Origin: Zygaena filipendulae
Lineage: Eukaryota > Arthropoda > Insecta > Lepidoptera > Zygaenidae
Assembly (NCBI GenBank): GCA_907165275.2
Contig: OU015652.1
Span: forward strand, 14,585,001-14,649,000
Reading direction: 5' to 3'
DNA length: 64,000 bases
Made by a program: the position numbers and the translations under genes. Of this stretch, positions 21,556 to 31,089 are shown piece after piece. How positions within the stretch are numbered: position 1 is the first letter of the stretch; every line of letters starts with the position of its first letter. The notes beneath the pieces were generated by a model that did no database searches, was not told where the DNA came from, and was given only the letters and a program-made list of their open reading frames with translations.

Positions 21556-21780
21556 AGTATTATTTATTTATTTATTTAAATAACTTTATTGCACATTTAT
21601 GTACAAAAGGCGGACTTAATGCCCAAGGCATCCTCTACCAGTCAACCTTTTGGCTAGGGGATAGTTTAGTGGCAATACAATATTTACATTACATTATTAT
21701 CATGAGAATGGATTTATTAAAAAAAAATTAAGTATTATACAGTTGTCTGGTACCTACTAGTTCTGCTGTTTAGTTTGAAG
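21556..21780 (-). repeat. LINE-type 3' end, minus strand
   Basis: After the (TTTA)n stretch comes AACTTTATTGCACATTTATG and ACCAGTCAACCTTTTGGCTA. On the minus strand this is a 3' UTR ending in an AATAAA-like TTTAAATAAATAAA tail. The pattern is common at LINE 3' ends in Lepidoptera; no coding portion is retained. Confidence 0.5.
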
Positions 21781-21821
21781 ATCAAGTGGCGCTGGATGGT
21801 AATGTGCAATCAACTATATTA

Positions 21822-22100
21822 TTATACTATAATAATAATAGTAATCCACTTCACAACATACAGATCTACTTGATCCCACACTAAGCTATGAGCTTGTGTC
21901 GTGGAAACCAAGCAAACGTGGTATATACTACATATTATTACATATATATTATACTACAGATAACTACATATATATAGACGCCCAGACTGGAAAATGGAAC
22001 CCTGTGTTCATCACACAAAGTCCACCCCCACCGGGAATCGAACCCGGCACCCCTTGATTAGCGGGTAGGCATGGTGACCTACTGCGCCAACCGGGTCTTC
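21822..22100 (-). mobile_element. tRNA-derived SINE, full length
   Basis: On the minus strand the head carries a perfect A box TGGCGCAGTAGG (22089-22078) and a perfect B box GGTTCGATTCC (22044-22034), the internal RNA polymerase III promoter. A tRNA-unrelated body follows (GTTTGCTTGGTTTCCACGAC block), and a (TAT)n-type 3' tail at 21842-21822. T-arm pairing CCGGG/CCCGG is visible, but the acceptor stem does not close. Transcribed by Pol III and mobilised by LINE reverse transcriptase if active; a truncated sibling is at 21201-21349. Confidence 0.8.
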
Positions 22101-22149
22101 AAATATACATTTATTTCGACCCAACAAAAAATTCCTGATGAAAACACAA

Positions 22150-22188
22150 AATTATCGCGGGCAAAGGCGCGCGCAGCAGCTAGTATAG
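22150..22188 (+). repeat. Helitron 3' end scrap
   Basis: A TTATCGCGGGCAAAGGCGCG-like hairpin, then CAGCAGCTAG|T, is a Helitron-type terminus without the body. Confidence 0.5.
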
Positions 22189-22553
22189 TGACAGTTGTCT
22201 TCGGCTATCAACGCGTTATCTTGTCTCGAGTTCAACGCAATAAAATCCATATCAGAGTCGTTAAAGGTGTATGAACAGCGAACTTGTTCAATGCCCCACG
22301 GAGGTCGTAAACAGAGCCTTTTCACTGCGCAGCCACAGACCACAGCTCGAGTCGTGAGTGCGACTTGGATTCTAAAATATAGGTCAAGAGTCAGGGGAGA
22401 ATTTTAAGCTTCCATTATGCATTATCGTCAGGCTGTCATTGAAATTCAATTTTATTCCATAGAAAACAGCATAAAAACTAACACACATTTTATAAGAATA
22501 AATAGACAACGTTGTGTCGGGCAAAAATCAAAGGACTATATTATACACTATAC
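22189..22553. other. unassigned DNA 5' of the Tc1 element
   Basis: Short overlapping frames occur on both strands at 22150-22410 (up to 70 codons) without recognisable motifs. This is the target neighbourhood of the Tc1 insertion. Confidence 0.3.
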
Positions 22554-22555
22554 TA

Positions 22556-24113
22556 CACACATCAAAAGTGTCTAGGGATCAAGCATTTTTATGCGGATTT
22601 CTTGAGATTGAGATGTGGCTTTGTAATAAATTTATGATTTTATAAATTTATATGGATCCTTTTTGGTGCATTACATAATTTGAATCAGGAACTGTCAATC
22701 AAATTCGAGTAAAAGATGAAAATCAGCTGTCAATATTTTCCCTATAAAAACATACAACGCATTGAAGACATTATTAGTGCTACTGTTTCCCTACTACTGA
22801 TTAAAACCAACGTTATTATGGAGCGGCGACGTCATTTAAGCAGGGAAGAAATGCTCAGAGCCGTGGGAATGATAGAAGCTGGTTCCCGGCAACGTACTGT
22901 GGCTTTAGCTCTGAATACAAGTCAGAGTGTTATCAGTCGACTTTGGACACGTTACCGAAGCACTGGTACCGTGGCTGAGCGCCATGGAGGACGGTATCGC
23001 TGCACCACACGGAGACAAGACCGATACATTCAAATCTTAACTCGAAGAGCTCCAACAATAACCGCCATGATGTTAGCCGTGAGGCTTCATCACTCTTCAG
23101 GGAACTTAATTAGCGACCAAACAGTCAGAAACCGCTTGCATGAAGTGAACCTTCATTCCCGAAGACCGCTACGGGTACCACCTATAGCAATGCACAATCA
23201 TAGGATTCGATATCAATGGGCTCATGAACACAGAAATTGGGCAGAAGAACAATGGCGTTTCGTGTGCTTTTCTGATGAGTCTCGTTTTGGTATGAGACCG
23301 GATACAAGACGTATACGACACTGGAGAACCCCTGGACGCCAACAGCGATTAAAATCCTGCCAGGAAGTCCATCCTTATAGTGGTGGAACCATCATGGTAT
23401 GGGCGGGTATTTGGATCGGCGGAAGAACTGAGTTGATTTGGATCAGAGGCAACCTCAACGCTCAAATTTATGCTGAGACGATTGTATCAGACGTCATCGT
23501 TCCTCTACAAGTGCAAATCGGTCCCTTATTTCAGTTAATGCATGATAATGCACGACCGCACACCGCAAGAGTTGTAAGACAGACTCTCGCCGCAGCTAAC
23601 ATCAATATCCTGCCCTGGCCTGCTCAGTCGCCAGACTTGAACCCGATTGAGCATGCATGGGATATGCTACAGAGAAGAGCTCTGCCGAATATGGAGGGTA
23701 TCCAGTCGCAAGAAGACCTTTTTTTGTTGTTGCAACGAACATGGGCGGCCATTCCACAGCGTGATTTGGATGAACTCATTTTGAGTATGCCAAACCGATG
23801 TTCTTGTGTTGTTAGTGTTCGCGGTAGAAACACGGATTATTAATTGTTTAAGTTACCCAATAAAATTTTAAAGAAAACTGTTATTTCAGTCTTTTTTTTC
23901 GAACTTTAATGTTAGTGGTTCAAATGTCAAAAATCCCTTTATTAGGAAAATGCCAAATTTCTTTATTAATGCAAAGGTGACTTGGTTTATCGTTACTGTG
24001 ACAAACGAAAACACTTTATTTGATGAATCCTTAAAGAAAATTTTAATTAATATCAATCAGGAGAAAAGTTATTGCAAAAATATATGTTGATCCCTAGACA
24101 CTTTTGATGTGTG
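22556..24113 (+). mobile_element. complete Tc1-family DNA transposon
   Basis: The element is 1558 bp. Its 27-bp terminal inverted repeats are perfect (CACACATCAAAAGTGTCTAG... at 22556-22582 and its reverse complement at 24087-24113), and a TA lies on each side (22554-22555 and 24114-24115), the canonical target duplication. A single intronless transposase ORF lies in the interior, and an AATAAA polyadenylation signal follows at 23859. All components needed for cut-and-paste movement appear present, so this copy may be young or active. Confidence 0.95.
22818..23843 (+). CDS. Tc1-family DD34E transposase
   Basis: A DDE/D transposase that would bind the inverted repeats and cut and rejoin DNA in the nucleus. 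I take the Met at 22818 (MERRRHLSREEM) as the start, giving 341 aa, the usual Tc1 length; the frame is open to an earlier Met at 22716, but that 34-residue extension is not family-like. Residues 8-55 form a paired-like helix-turn-helix (LSREEMLRAVGMIEAGSRQR...SVISRLWTRY), followed by a degenerate GRPR-type basic hook (GGRYRCTTRRQDR) and a second helical domain. The catalytic triad is D153 (FSDESRFG), D243 (MHDNARPHTA) and E278 (PDLNPIEHAWD). Exactly 34 residues lie between the second and third acids. No stops or frameshifts. Confidence 0.95.
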   Translation: MERRRHLSREEMLRAVGMIEAGSRQRTVALALNTSQSVISRLWTRYRSTGTVAERHGGRYRCTTRRQDRYIQILTRRAPTITAMMLAVRLHHSSGNLISDQTVRNRLHEVNLHSRRPLRVPPIAMHNHRIRYQWAHEHRNWAEEQWRFVCFSDESRFGMRPDTRRIRHWRTPGRQQRLKSCQEVHPYSGGTIMVWAGIWIGGRTELIWIRGNLNAQIYAETIVSDVIVPLQVQIGPLFQLMHDNARPHTARVVRQTLAAANINILPWPAQSPDLNPIEHAWDMLQRRALPNMEGIQSQEDLFLLLQRTWAAIPQRDLDELILSMPNRCSCVVSVRGRNTDY

Positions 24114-24127
24114 TATATTGGACTCAT

Positions 24128-24322
24128 CTATACAAATCTTATAAAGAGGAAAGATTTGATTTTCTGTTTGTTTGTTCGTTACGACACTTAAAATATTACT
24201 GGACCGATTCCAAAATTCACCATTAGAATGCCACATTATTCCTGAGTAACATAGGCTATATTGTATAACCAGGCATTCCCGCGGGAATATTATCGCAGGT
24301 AAAGCCGTGGGAAACAGGTAGT
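24128..24322 (+). repeat. Helitron relic
   Basis: ATACAAATCTTATAAAGAGG, GTTTGTTTGTTCGTTACG, TGAGTAACATAGGCTATATT, ATTCCCGCGGGAAT and AAAGCCGTGGGAAACAGGTAG occur in the family order. The final CAGCTAG has drifted to CAGGTAG. It starts 13 bp after the Tc1 element's flanking TA. Confidence 0.65.
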
Positions 24323-25490
24323 ATATACGTACAATAAAGTAACTGATTTATCAACACGCACACCCAAACGAAACTGCTGGGAAAATTGAAATTTCGTGGG
24401 CTTCCTTAAAAACGTAAACAAGCATTGAGAAAGGGTTTAGGTATAAATTCTACCTTAAGAGGGCGAGAAACGTTTATAAATCGTTATTTGGCCTTTTTTT
24501 TCTAAAATATCCTATCTTATCCTATATTTAGTTACATATTTTACATATACATGTGGGTATATTCAATAAGGACGTGTTGATTTAAAATTATCAGATATCC
24601 GTAGGTACCTATCCCTCAATTAATTTTTTCCTTTATATCCAGGGTATGTAACGAAATAAAAATATTTACATCTAAAAATAAAAAAAGATCCTGTTGTGTG
24701 TGTATGTCCACAACTTTATTCGAGCCGTAAATTAAGAGAATCTTATATCTTTCGCTTTCATTTGATATCACAATACAGGTTTTTTTTTATTTTTGGTGGA
24801 AATCTTCGATGTCAATTTACTCGGCGTGGATTTGTTTATTACAATTTAATACATATAAATATCCTGTCGCCAACTTATTACTCAGTTAAGCCTTCATCCT
24901 TCAATTAGAGCACGTTAGGTTTTTTTTTATTAAATTTAAATGCGAAAGTAATCAGAATGTTTTTTCCTTTAAATACCACAAAAGCTTATAGCAGTATACA
25001 CAAATAACAGCTTTTTAAAGCTTTTATAGCTACATTGTTTATTCTATTATTATTATGAATAAAGAATAAATAATTTAAATAAATGCTATAGCTAACTTTT
25101 AGCACAGATAATATAAAACTATACTAGCTTTTAGTTAGCAAGAAACCGCCCAGTGTTGGGTCCCAGCGGATAGTAAGTCTTCATGATTTTTTCTAGGTCG
25201 TGTAGCGATATGATATTGACTGCGATCCACAGTAACCCACTGGGTGAGCTCCCGGCGACTCGCGGGCGCATCTTATCGCATCGTAGCTCGTAAACTCGTC
25301 ATCGTAAAGCCATCGAGTTACGACCCCAGCGTCACAGAACTAGACGGTATCTATGGACGAAAAAATATTGAGATACTAGCGTTATAGTGGTGTCAATTGA
25401 CAGTAACAGCGCCTTGACGGATATAAATAAAAATATAAAGAGATCGTAACATAAATCAGAACAAAGAACATGTGTAGGTACACCAAAATG
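24323..25490. other. unassigned AT-rich DNA
   Basis: No element ends were recognised. 25136-25340 is clearly GC-richer (CCCGGCGACTCGCGGGCGC) and may be unique sequence. A 70-codon frame at 24696 lacks any motif. Confidence 0.35.
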
Positions 25491-25776
25491 CGGAAGGGAG
25501 TTTCTTTATTTGTTTGTTTGTCACGCTTACCTTAACAGCTCAATTTAACGGCGACACATTGAGTTGAAATTTCGCGTGACGTCACAACCCGGTGCAGTTT
25601 GTACGGTGCTTATACCGAAAAATGACATCACGAGTCCCCCAGCCTAAACTTTAATGCGCTAAATCTATGTATATTTGCATTAATTTGAAAGAGTGAAAAA
25701 TACGTGTCTATTATTTTTTTATTTTCTAACTGACGCACTATTATTATAGGATGTTGATTTTCATACCCCGGAAAAT
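25491..25776 (+). repeat. chimera: Helitron 5' part joined to CRE-bearing MITE (copy 3)
   Basis: 25491-25542 is Helitron-like (ATGCGGAAGGGAGTTTCTTT, TTGTCACGCTTACC, AACAGCTCAA). It passes without a gap into TTTAACGGCGACACATTGAG, a MITE interior, so the MITE's left end is missing. One perfect TGACGTCA lies at 25577-25584; the second site has decayed to TGACATCA. The right end TTGATTTTCATACCCC is kept. Confidence 0.65.
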
Positions 25777-26039
25777 ATCTAATTAGATTATAATATGATC
25801 TTATCCATCTAAGAATACTACTCTTTAATAAACTAGGACACCGAGTCCCACGAAAGGTGCCTCTTTAAAGTATCCTCTCTGAATGCCGAGGGGCCGTTTC
25901 TCGGAGTGGTACTTAGCGGGGAGTGTTAAAAAACACAAACAAACCATGGAAACACATTACCTCACCATTCGGCGTCGGTGTTGACTTTGCAATTAGCCAC
26001 CGATACAGGGAGCGAGCCAATCTGCGGGGAACTACTATA

Positions 26040-26164
26040 CTATAAATTTATCATCATGAAATTTAGCATACACGTTGTCAGGAGTACACAGAAGCACGTA
26101 GGGTAGGTACTTTTGTCCTGAAATTTCTGCGGGAACTCCTTCATTACTGCGGGGAACAGCTAGT
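26040..26164 (+). repeat. Helitron relic, 5' truncated
   Basis: ATCATCATGAAATTTAGCAT, AGGGTAGGTACTTTTGTCC, CTGCGGGAACTCC and GCGGGGAACAGCTAG|T. First of a dense cluster extending to about 26925. Confidence 0.7.
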
Positions 26165-26245
26165 ATGTCTATAATTAAAGTTATGATAAAGCTAGGAGCT
26201 TTAAAGTTCACATAAAAACTAGGAATACAATAGCCTGAATCTATA

Positions 26246-26480
26246 CTAGCTGTGCCCCGCGGTTTCAGACGCATGAGTTTCGGAATACCCGCAGGAACTT
26301 TTTTTTTCTAAAATAAAAGCTTACCGTAAGTTACTACATATAACATGAGTTATCTGCCAGTGAAAGTCCCTATAAAATCGGTCCGGAACAAACAGAGAGA
26401 CAAAAATTTTAAAAATTCGTTTTTCTATGTAAGTACATACCTACTTTCATAATATGTATTTAGTGAAAATATATTTTCGA
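26246..26480 (-). mobile_element. Helitron-like element (same subfamily as 7014-7268)
   Basis: Plus sense opens CTAGCTGTGCCCCGCGG and has TTTCTAAAATAAAAGC, GTTACTACATATAACATGAG and GTCCGGAACAAACAGAGAGA. The 5' limit is blurred by AT-rich decay. Confidence 0.65.
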
Positions 26481-26511
26481 ATTACAAACAAACACTTCAA
26501 TTTTATTTATA

Positions 26512-26692
26512 TGTATAGACGGATGAATGACTGTTTGTTACTCAATCATGCCAAAACGGCTGAACGGAATTGGATACATGGAATTTGGCGCAGATGTATT
26601 TAGATAATAGTCTGGAATAGGACATAGAGTAATTTTTATACCGGAATTCCCACGGGAACTACGAAGTTATTACGGGTGAAGTCGCAGGGAAC
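26512..26692 (+). repeat. Helitron relic
   Basis: GGATGAATGACTGTTTGTTA, AAACGGCTGAACGGAATTGG, CCGGAATTCCCACGGGAACT and ACGGGTGAAGTCGC mark the family; the final CAGCTAG is degraded to an AACTAAT-like end. Confidence 0.65.
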
Positions 26693-26705
26693 TAATATTA
26701 TGTAT

Positions 26706-26925
26706 ACTAGCTGTCCGCCGCGATTTCATCCGCGGTAATTTCGGAGTTCCCGCGGGAATTCCGGAAAAAATTGCTGTAGTTTACAGCGATAAGCAGTTCT
26801 CCGCATTAATTCCGGAGTTCCCGCGGGATTTCCGGGATAAAAATTATCCCATCTTTTAAGTTGGACCATATTATAAATGGTTACAAAATTTTATCAAAAT
26901 CCGTTCAGTAGTTTCGGAGTCTATA
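26706..26925 (-). mobile_element. non-autonomous Helitron with duplicated core
   Basis: Starts CTAGCTGTCCGCCGCG. The CGGAGTTCCCGCGGG core occurs twice (near 26742 and 26812), as in 1209-1486, followed by GGACCATATTATAAATGG and ATCCGTTCAGTAGTTTCGG. The terminal CACGTGATTTATATA region is lost. Confidence 0.7.
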
Positions 26926-27033
26926 ATCGTAAACATGTGTAATTTGTAAAAGTGATTAAATTCGCAAGTACCATAATATGGTATATCTACAATATAATTT
27001 CCAGAGTCACGTATAATAATTAACCGATAATAT

Positions 27034-27145
27034 AGCTACGCCGTAGACGTCTACGCTACTCGAGACGTAGCTATCTTAAAGCCTCTACGTAGAGTTGTAC
27101 CGCAGACTGCGGTAATGCAGGAGCTACGGCGTAGACAGCTACGCT
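27034..27145. repeat. cluster of GCTACG/CGTAGC palindromic repeats
   Basis: AGCTACGCCGTAGACGTCTA...CGCT at 27034-27057 is nearly repeated at 27122-27145 as AGCTACGGCGTAGACAGCTA...CGCT. Between them lie ACGTAGCT, CTACGTAG and CCGCAG...CTGCGG palindromes. The whole 112 bp can fold in several ways. It fits no repeat family I recognise. Confidence 0.7.
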
Positions 27146-27467
27146 AACTGTAAGGTAGAAAAGCTACGAGGTTACACATTTTACTGTCATCAGAATTAAA
27201 TTAACCTGTAAAATTTGCGCTCGATTCGATCGAAGCCTACTTTATAAAATGGATTAATATAGAAACAGTAGGTACAATTGAAACAGTTCGACTAAATATA
27301 TACGAAACTCATTCTGTTTATTTTCTGAATAAATAATTGAAAGCGTGGTACAATTTAATCATACAATCCTATTTGTTGACGCAAGTGCTAAAACGACGTG
27401 ATCATTCAAACAACATATATTTCATAATATGAAATGTATAAGTAGTTATTTGTAATCCCTAGGTACT

Positions 27468-27755
27468 TATACATATTATAAATGCAAAAGTATCTCTGTC
27501 TGTCTGTTTTGTTAATCGATCATCATCATGAAATTTTGCATACACTTTGTCATGGTACAGAAAAGGACATGGAAAGTTTTTATCCCGAAATTCTTGCAGG
27601 AACTTAAAAAAAAAACCGGGAGTGAAATTGCATTAAATTTTGCAAACTCACCGTTATTAGGGTTACAGAAAAGCATCCAGGGTAGGTACTTTTATCACTG
27701 GATTCCCGCGGAATCTCCGAAATTAACGCCGACGAAACAGCGGGGAACAACTAGT
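27468..27755 (+). repeat. Helitron relic with internal duplication
   Basis: Start near TTATACATATTATAAATGC, two GGTACAGAAAA/GGTTACAGAAAAG blocks and two 'CCCG...GGAACT/GAATCTCCG' blocks, then GCGGGGAACAACTAG|T. The repeated interior suggests one copy inserted into or recombined with another. A 130-codon frame crossing it is an accident of the repeat. Confidence 0.65.
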
Positions 27756-28479
27756 AAAAAATCATCTTTTTTTATTCATAATAATATTTTTTTTTACTTT
27801 ATGAAATTTCGAGAATTCACCAAAACCATCAGTCGAGTTGGCTTTTGGTGCTTAACATCAAGTCGAATCTTCGAAACCCCTGTGACGTTCGCCCTAAAGT
27901 GGCACAGCGATTATTATTAAGCATGAATTACGACCTAACATTCATTTTATGGCTGAGAATTTATTATTTCGCATAACTTTAGCACTTGCGAATTCGTTAT
28001 ACACCGGAAAAGAAAGCGACCGCTTTTGTTATTTCCGGCGGCAACCCGTTATTCGAACGGCCATTTCAATTTTTAACGGTTTGAGTATTTCAATGAGTGG
28101 TGACGCGAAGTGCGGGCGCGGGCGGGGGCGGGGTGGCGGCGGAGGGAGCTCGGGGCGTAAATAAAATAAATTATGCGTCAACTGATAGATTCCGGCGGCG
28201 GTGGAACTTTTAACGAGATAAGTTCGTCCGGCGCGGTGTTGCCAGAAATATTGTCGGCACGTGCAACATGAGCTTTAAATCTTACTTTCTGGTAATACCA
28301 TTTACCAATACATTCTGGTGTTACCAGGTCATGTTCCTACTACTAGTTGGATAAGTCATAAGAAAACTTTTGAACTCGTGTAGAAATACTGCTTATTGGT
28401 CTGATGCAAAAACACGCAGAAAGTAGACTGTTAATGGCAATGAAGCGTTTTATTTCTCATAATAATATCATAAAACATG
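27756..28479. other. unassigned DNA with GC-rich, G4-forming island
   Basis: 28014-28250 is strikingly GC-rich against its surroundings. A canonical G-quadruplex motif GGGCGCGGGCGGGGGCGGGG lies at 28114-28133, with GGCGG/CCGGCG runs to about 28240. This could be a promoter-proximal or first-exon CpG-rich island of an unseen host gene; no convincing coding frame or splice pair is visible. A 71-codon frame at 27949 runs into the G-rich tract. Confidence 0.4.
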
Positions 28480-28683
28480 GAAAAGTAACTCTATATGTTC
28501 GTCTATCTGTCTTACTTACTCATTACGTACTCATCACGCCCGATCATCATGAAACTTTGCATACCCGTTTTCAAGGATACCTACAGAAAATTAAGTAAGT
28601 AGGTACACTTAGTTCCTTTTTTATCCTAGCATTCTCGCGGTAACTCCGAAACAAACGCGGGTGAAACCGCGGGGATCAGCTAG
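28480..28683 (+). mobile_element. Helitron (Lep1-like), divergent
   Basis: GAAAAGTAACTCTATATGTT, a (GTCT)-rich stretch, CGATCATCATGAAACTTTGC, CTCGCGGTAACTCCGAAAC and GCGGGTGAAACCGCGG, then ATCAGCTAG|T. The 3' end is intact and the 5' end is blurred. Confidence 0.7.
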
Positions 28684-29094
28684 TTTTTAAAAATAGCCGG
28701 AGAAAAGTTTCCGTCATACAAATAGCAAAAAAAACCTTTTTGTATTTTCTAATAATTCTAACTAGTATTTTCCTTTTTCCGGATTTATGTATTTGCTCTA
28801 GCGTATTTGTATCTATATCTACCTATACCTGGATAAACAACGGTCGGTCTGTCAGTTGCACGGTATGGCTGGGGGCGGCGCTGGTACGGACTAGCATGAA
28901 CTACATGTCATGTATATACCAATTACCAACACAACCACATGTCATGTATACCTACCAACATAAACATCACAGTCATGATGTTTGACTGTGACAATGCCTT
29001 CAAGAAATACACAAAACCTCAACCAAAGCTATAGAAGGTAAGATTTGTTAGTATAGCTATATAGAAGATATAAAAAAAATGTCCGAGATATAAA

Positions 29095-29274
29095 AATAAA
29101 GAGATCCTGCGGGAATCCTGAAACTCACGCGGATGAATCTCCGAAATGGTTGGACTAATATTGACGGGACTTTCACTACTAATTAGTTGATATTATAAGG
29201 AGTAATTCCGGTTACTTTGGAGTTCCTGCGGGAATTTCGAAACTCACGCGGGTGAAATCGCGGGGCACAGATAG
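29095..29274 (+). repeat. Helitron relics, two overlapping 3' parts
   Basis: Two successive 'CTGCGGGAAT...GAAACTCACGCGG' blocks (from 29107 and 29226), the second ending CGCGGGGCACAGATAG (mutated CAGCTAG). Both belong to one subfamily (CTCACGCGG variant). Confidence 0.6.
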
Positions 29275-30190
29275 TTGGTATATAAAAATTAAATGTTATT
29301 GAGTGAGCTTACTTCTTCTTCGTACAGTAAAAACACAGGCTTTATTTTCTCAGTTATTGGATTTCTGCAGGGGGAAGTGGGATTATTATCAATGTCTTTG
29401 GATTATTCAATCAATTATACAAGTTCAGAAGAAGAATAATAAGGAGATACGAGTATGTCAAGTAAGTTTCGGTATTATAGCTCTCAGTAATCACTAATTA
29501 TGGAACTTTTCGACATCCATGCTAAGGATTCCATGCGTTAGTTGTGCAAACTTTTGTGTTCGTATTGAACCGAATATAAATTGACAGCGAATGATTGGAA
29601 AACGAATTCAGTTGATGAAAAAAAAAAAAACCATATCTCGAACGTAACGTGGTCTCGTTATATGCATCCCTATTGAAGTTTCTACAACCTCCCTGTATAT
29701 AATTTCTTATATCGACAATGATAATTTCTTTAATATTAAAAAAAGTTAATATAATAAAAGTCGTTGGGGTTTTTTTGTGGTATTTTTCACTGACTGATCG
29801 AGTAATCTTAACTAATTAACGATAGTAGCAATATCAATTTCACCCTAAAGGTGTAATCAAAGCTTTATCTCAATAATTCACCTGTCAGTTCGCAAGTCTC
29901 CTTCGATTGTTGGTGCGTTATGGGTGTAGGATCAATCGATTCCTAATTCGAATAGGTATCGACTTGCAATAATTAATATTCATCGAGTCATTAATATGTC
30001 TGCCGCTAACTTCAAAGGTTTGTCTTTGCTGCGTATTGTTGGTTGATTCTCGCGAGATATAAATGAATAAAAAAATTGGTATTATAAATATTTATTGGTA
30101 TGGTAGCCAAGTGTTTATTTTTAGATTTTCATGTTTTTTTCTATTTTCTGTGTAATGTTTAAGAAAAGAAGCGTTTATTAACTTATATCT
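29275..30190. other. unassigned AT-rich DNA
   Basis: Nothing recognisable apart from an A-run at 29620-29631. Confidence 0.3.
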
Positions 30191-30194
30191 ACAA

Positions 30195-30340
30195 CTAGCT
30201 GTTGCCCGCGGTATCACCCGATTTCAAAAACTCTTTTACCATTAGAAAGCTACATTATCCCTGAGTAACATAGGCTATATGGTAATGCGGAATTCCCGCG
30301 GGAACTCCAAAATTATCGCGGGTGAAACCGCGAACCTATA
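30195..30340. repeat. head-to-head Helitron chimera
   Basis: It opens with a minus-oriented terminus (ACTAGCTGTTGCCCGCGG). Without a body it switches to a plus-oriented 3' half (CATTATCCCTGAGTAACATA, then GGAATTCCCGCGGGAACTCC and GCGGGTGAAACCGCG). The result has two 3'-type ends facing outward and can fold on itself. The terminal CTAG of the plus half is missing. Confidence 0.6.
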
Positions 30341-30359
30341 ATATATGAAGTGACAATTT

Positions 30360-30600
30360 AACTACCCAAATCGCTATAGGTGTGCCTGTAATATTTGTTG
30401 AGCTTCCTTGATTTCTCTATGATCCCATCATCAGATCCTGATTTCTTTACAATGGGACCAATGTAAAAGAATACCCTATAAAACAAAAAAAGAATTTTCC
30501 AAATCGGTTTAGCCGTCTTCGAGTAATCATGTAACAAAGATACAAAAAAACATTCAGACGAATTGAGAACCTCCTTCTTTTTTTTGAAGTCGGTTTGAAT
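30360..30600 (+). repeat. lepidopteran dispersed repeat ending GAAGTCGGTT
   Basis: AAATCGGTTTAGCCGTCTTC, GAGTAATCATGTAACAAAGA and AACCTCCTTCTTTTTTTTGA lead to a GAAGTCGGTTT end. This 3' block is widespread in Lepidoptera by my knowledge. A second copy is at about 49100-49232. Non-coding here. Confidence 0.6.
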
Positions 30601-31089
30601 TACAAAAAATAATAGGTACTCATAGTACTCATAGTAAAAAATCTGCTTAGTTCAATTATAAGACAAGATGTCGCCGTGCGATAAAATCCAATAATTAAGT
30701 AGGTGTTATTCTAATTAATAACAAAATAAAAAAAAACAAGATCGAAAATTAAATTCAAAATACAATAATGAGCAAGATTGTAACGAGGCGGCCGTATGCC
30801 ACTCGTTATGATATCCCGCCTCATTTCTAATATTTATTATTTATTTTTAATCTGTTCTTTTTATATTTAAAATTTTTGACTTTTTAACTTTTGATTAGAA
30901 CTAGATACATTTTGAAAATACATAAAGCTAGCTCTAATTTATAAAAATCTTTTATTTTTGAGCTAGCCGAGGGCTTCTATTCCCACGAACCTCACAAGAT
31001 ATGCGGTAATTAGGTACTAATAATATTAAACGAAGTGATTAACTTCAGAAATGTAAAAATGAGGAAAAAAGTTGCTTTTATTATATATA

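Noticed and set aside
22020..22100. Functional tRNA gene on the minus strand
   Set aside because: A and B boxes are perfect, but the acceptor stem does not pair and a SINE body and a truncated sibling follow; it is a SINE head.
22716..22817. Upstream 34-codon extension of the Tc1 transposase
   Set aside because: Family length and the usual basic N-terminus support the Met at 22818; the extension is hydrophobic and atypical.
27528..27920. 130-codon plus-strand protein
   Set aside because: Its first two thirds lie in a Helitron relic and read the common Helitron blocks; no conserved protein.
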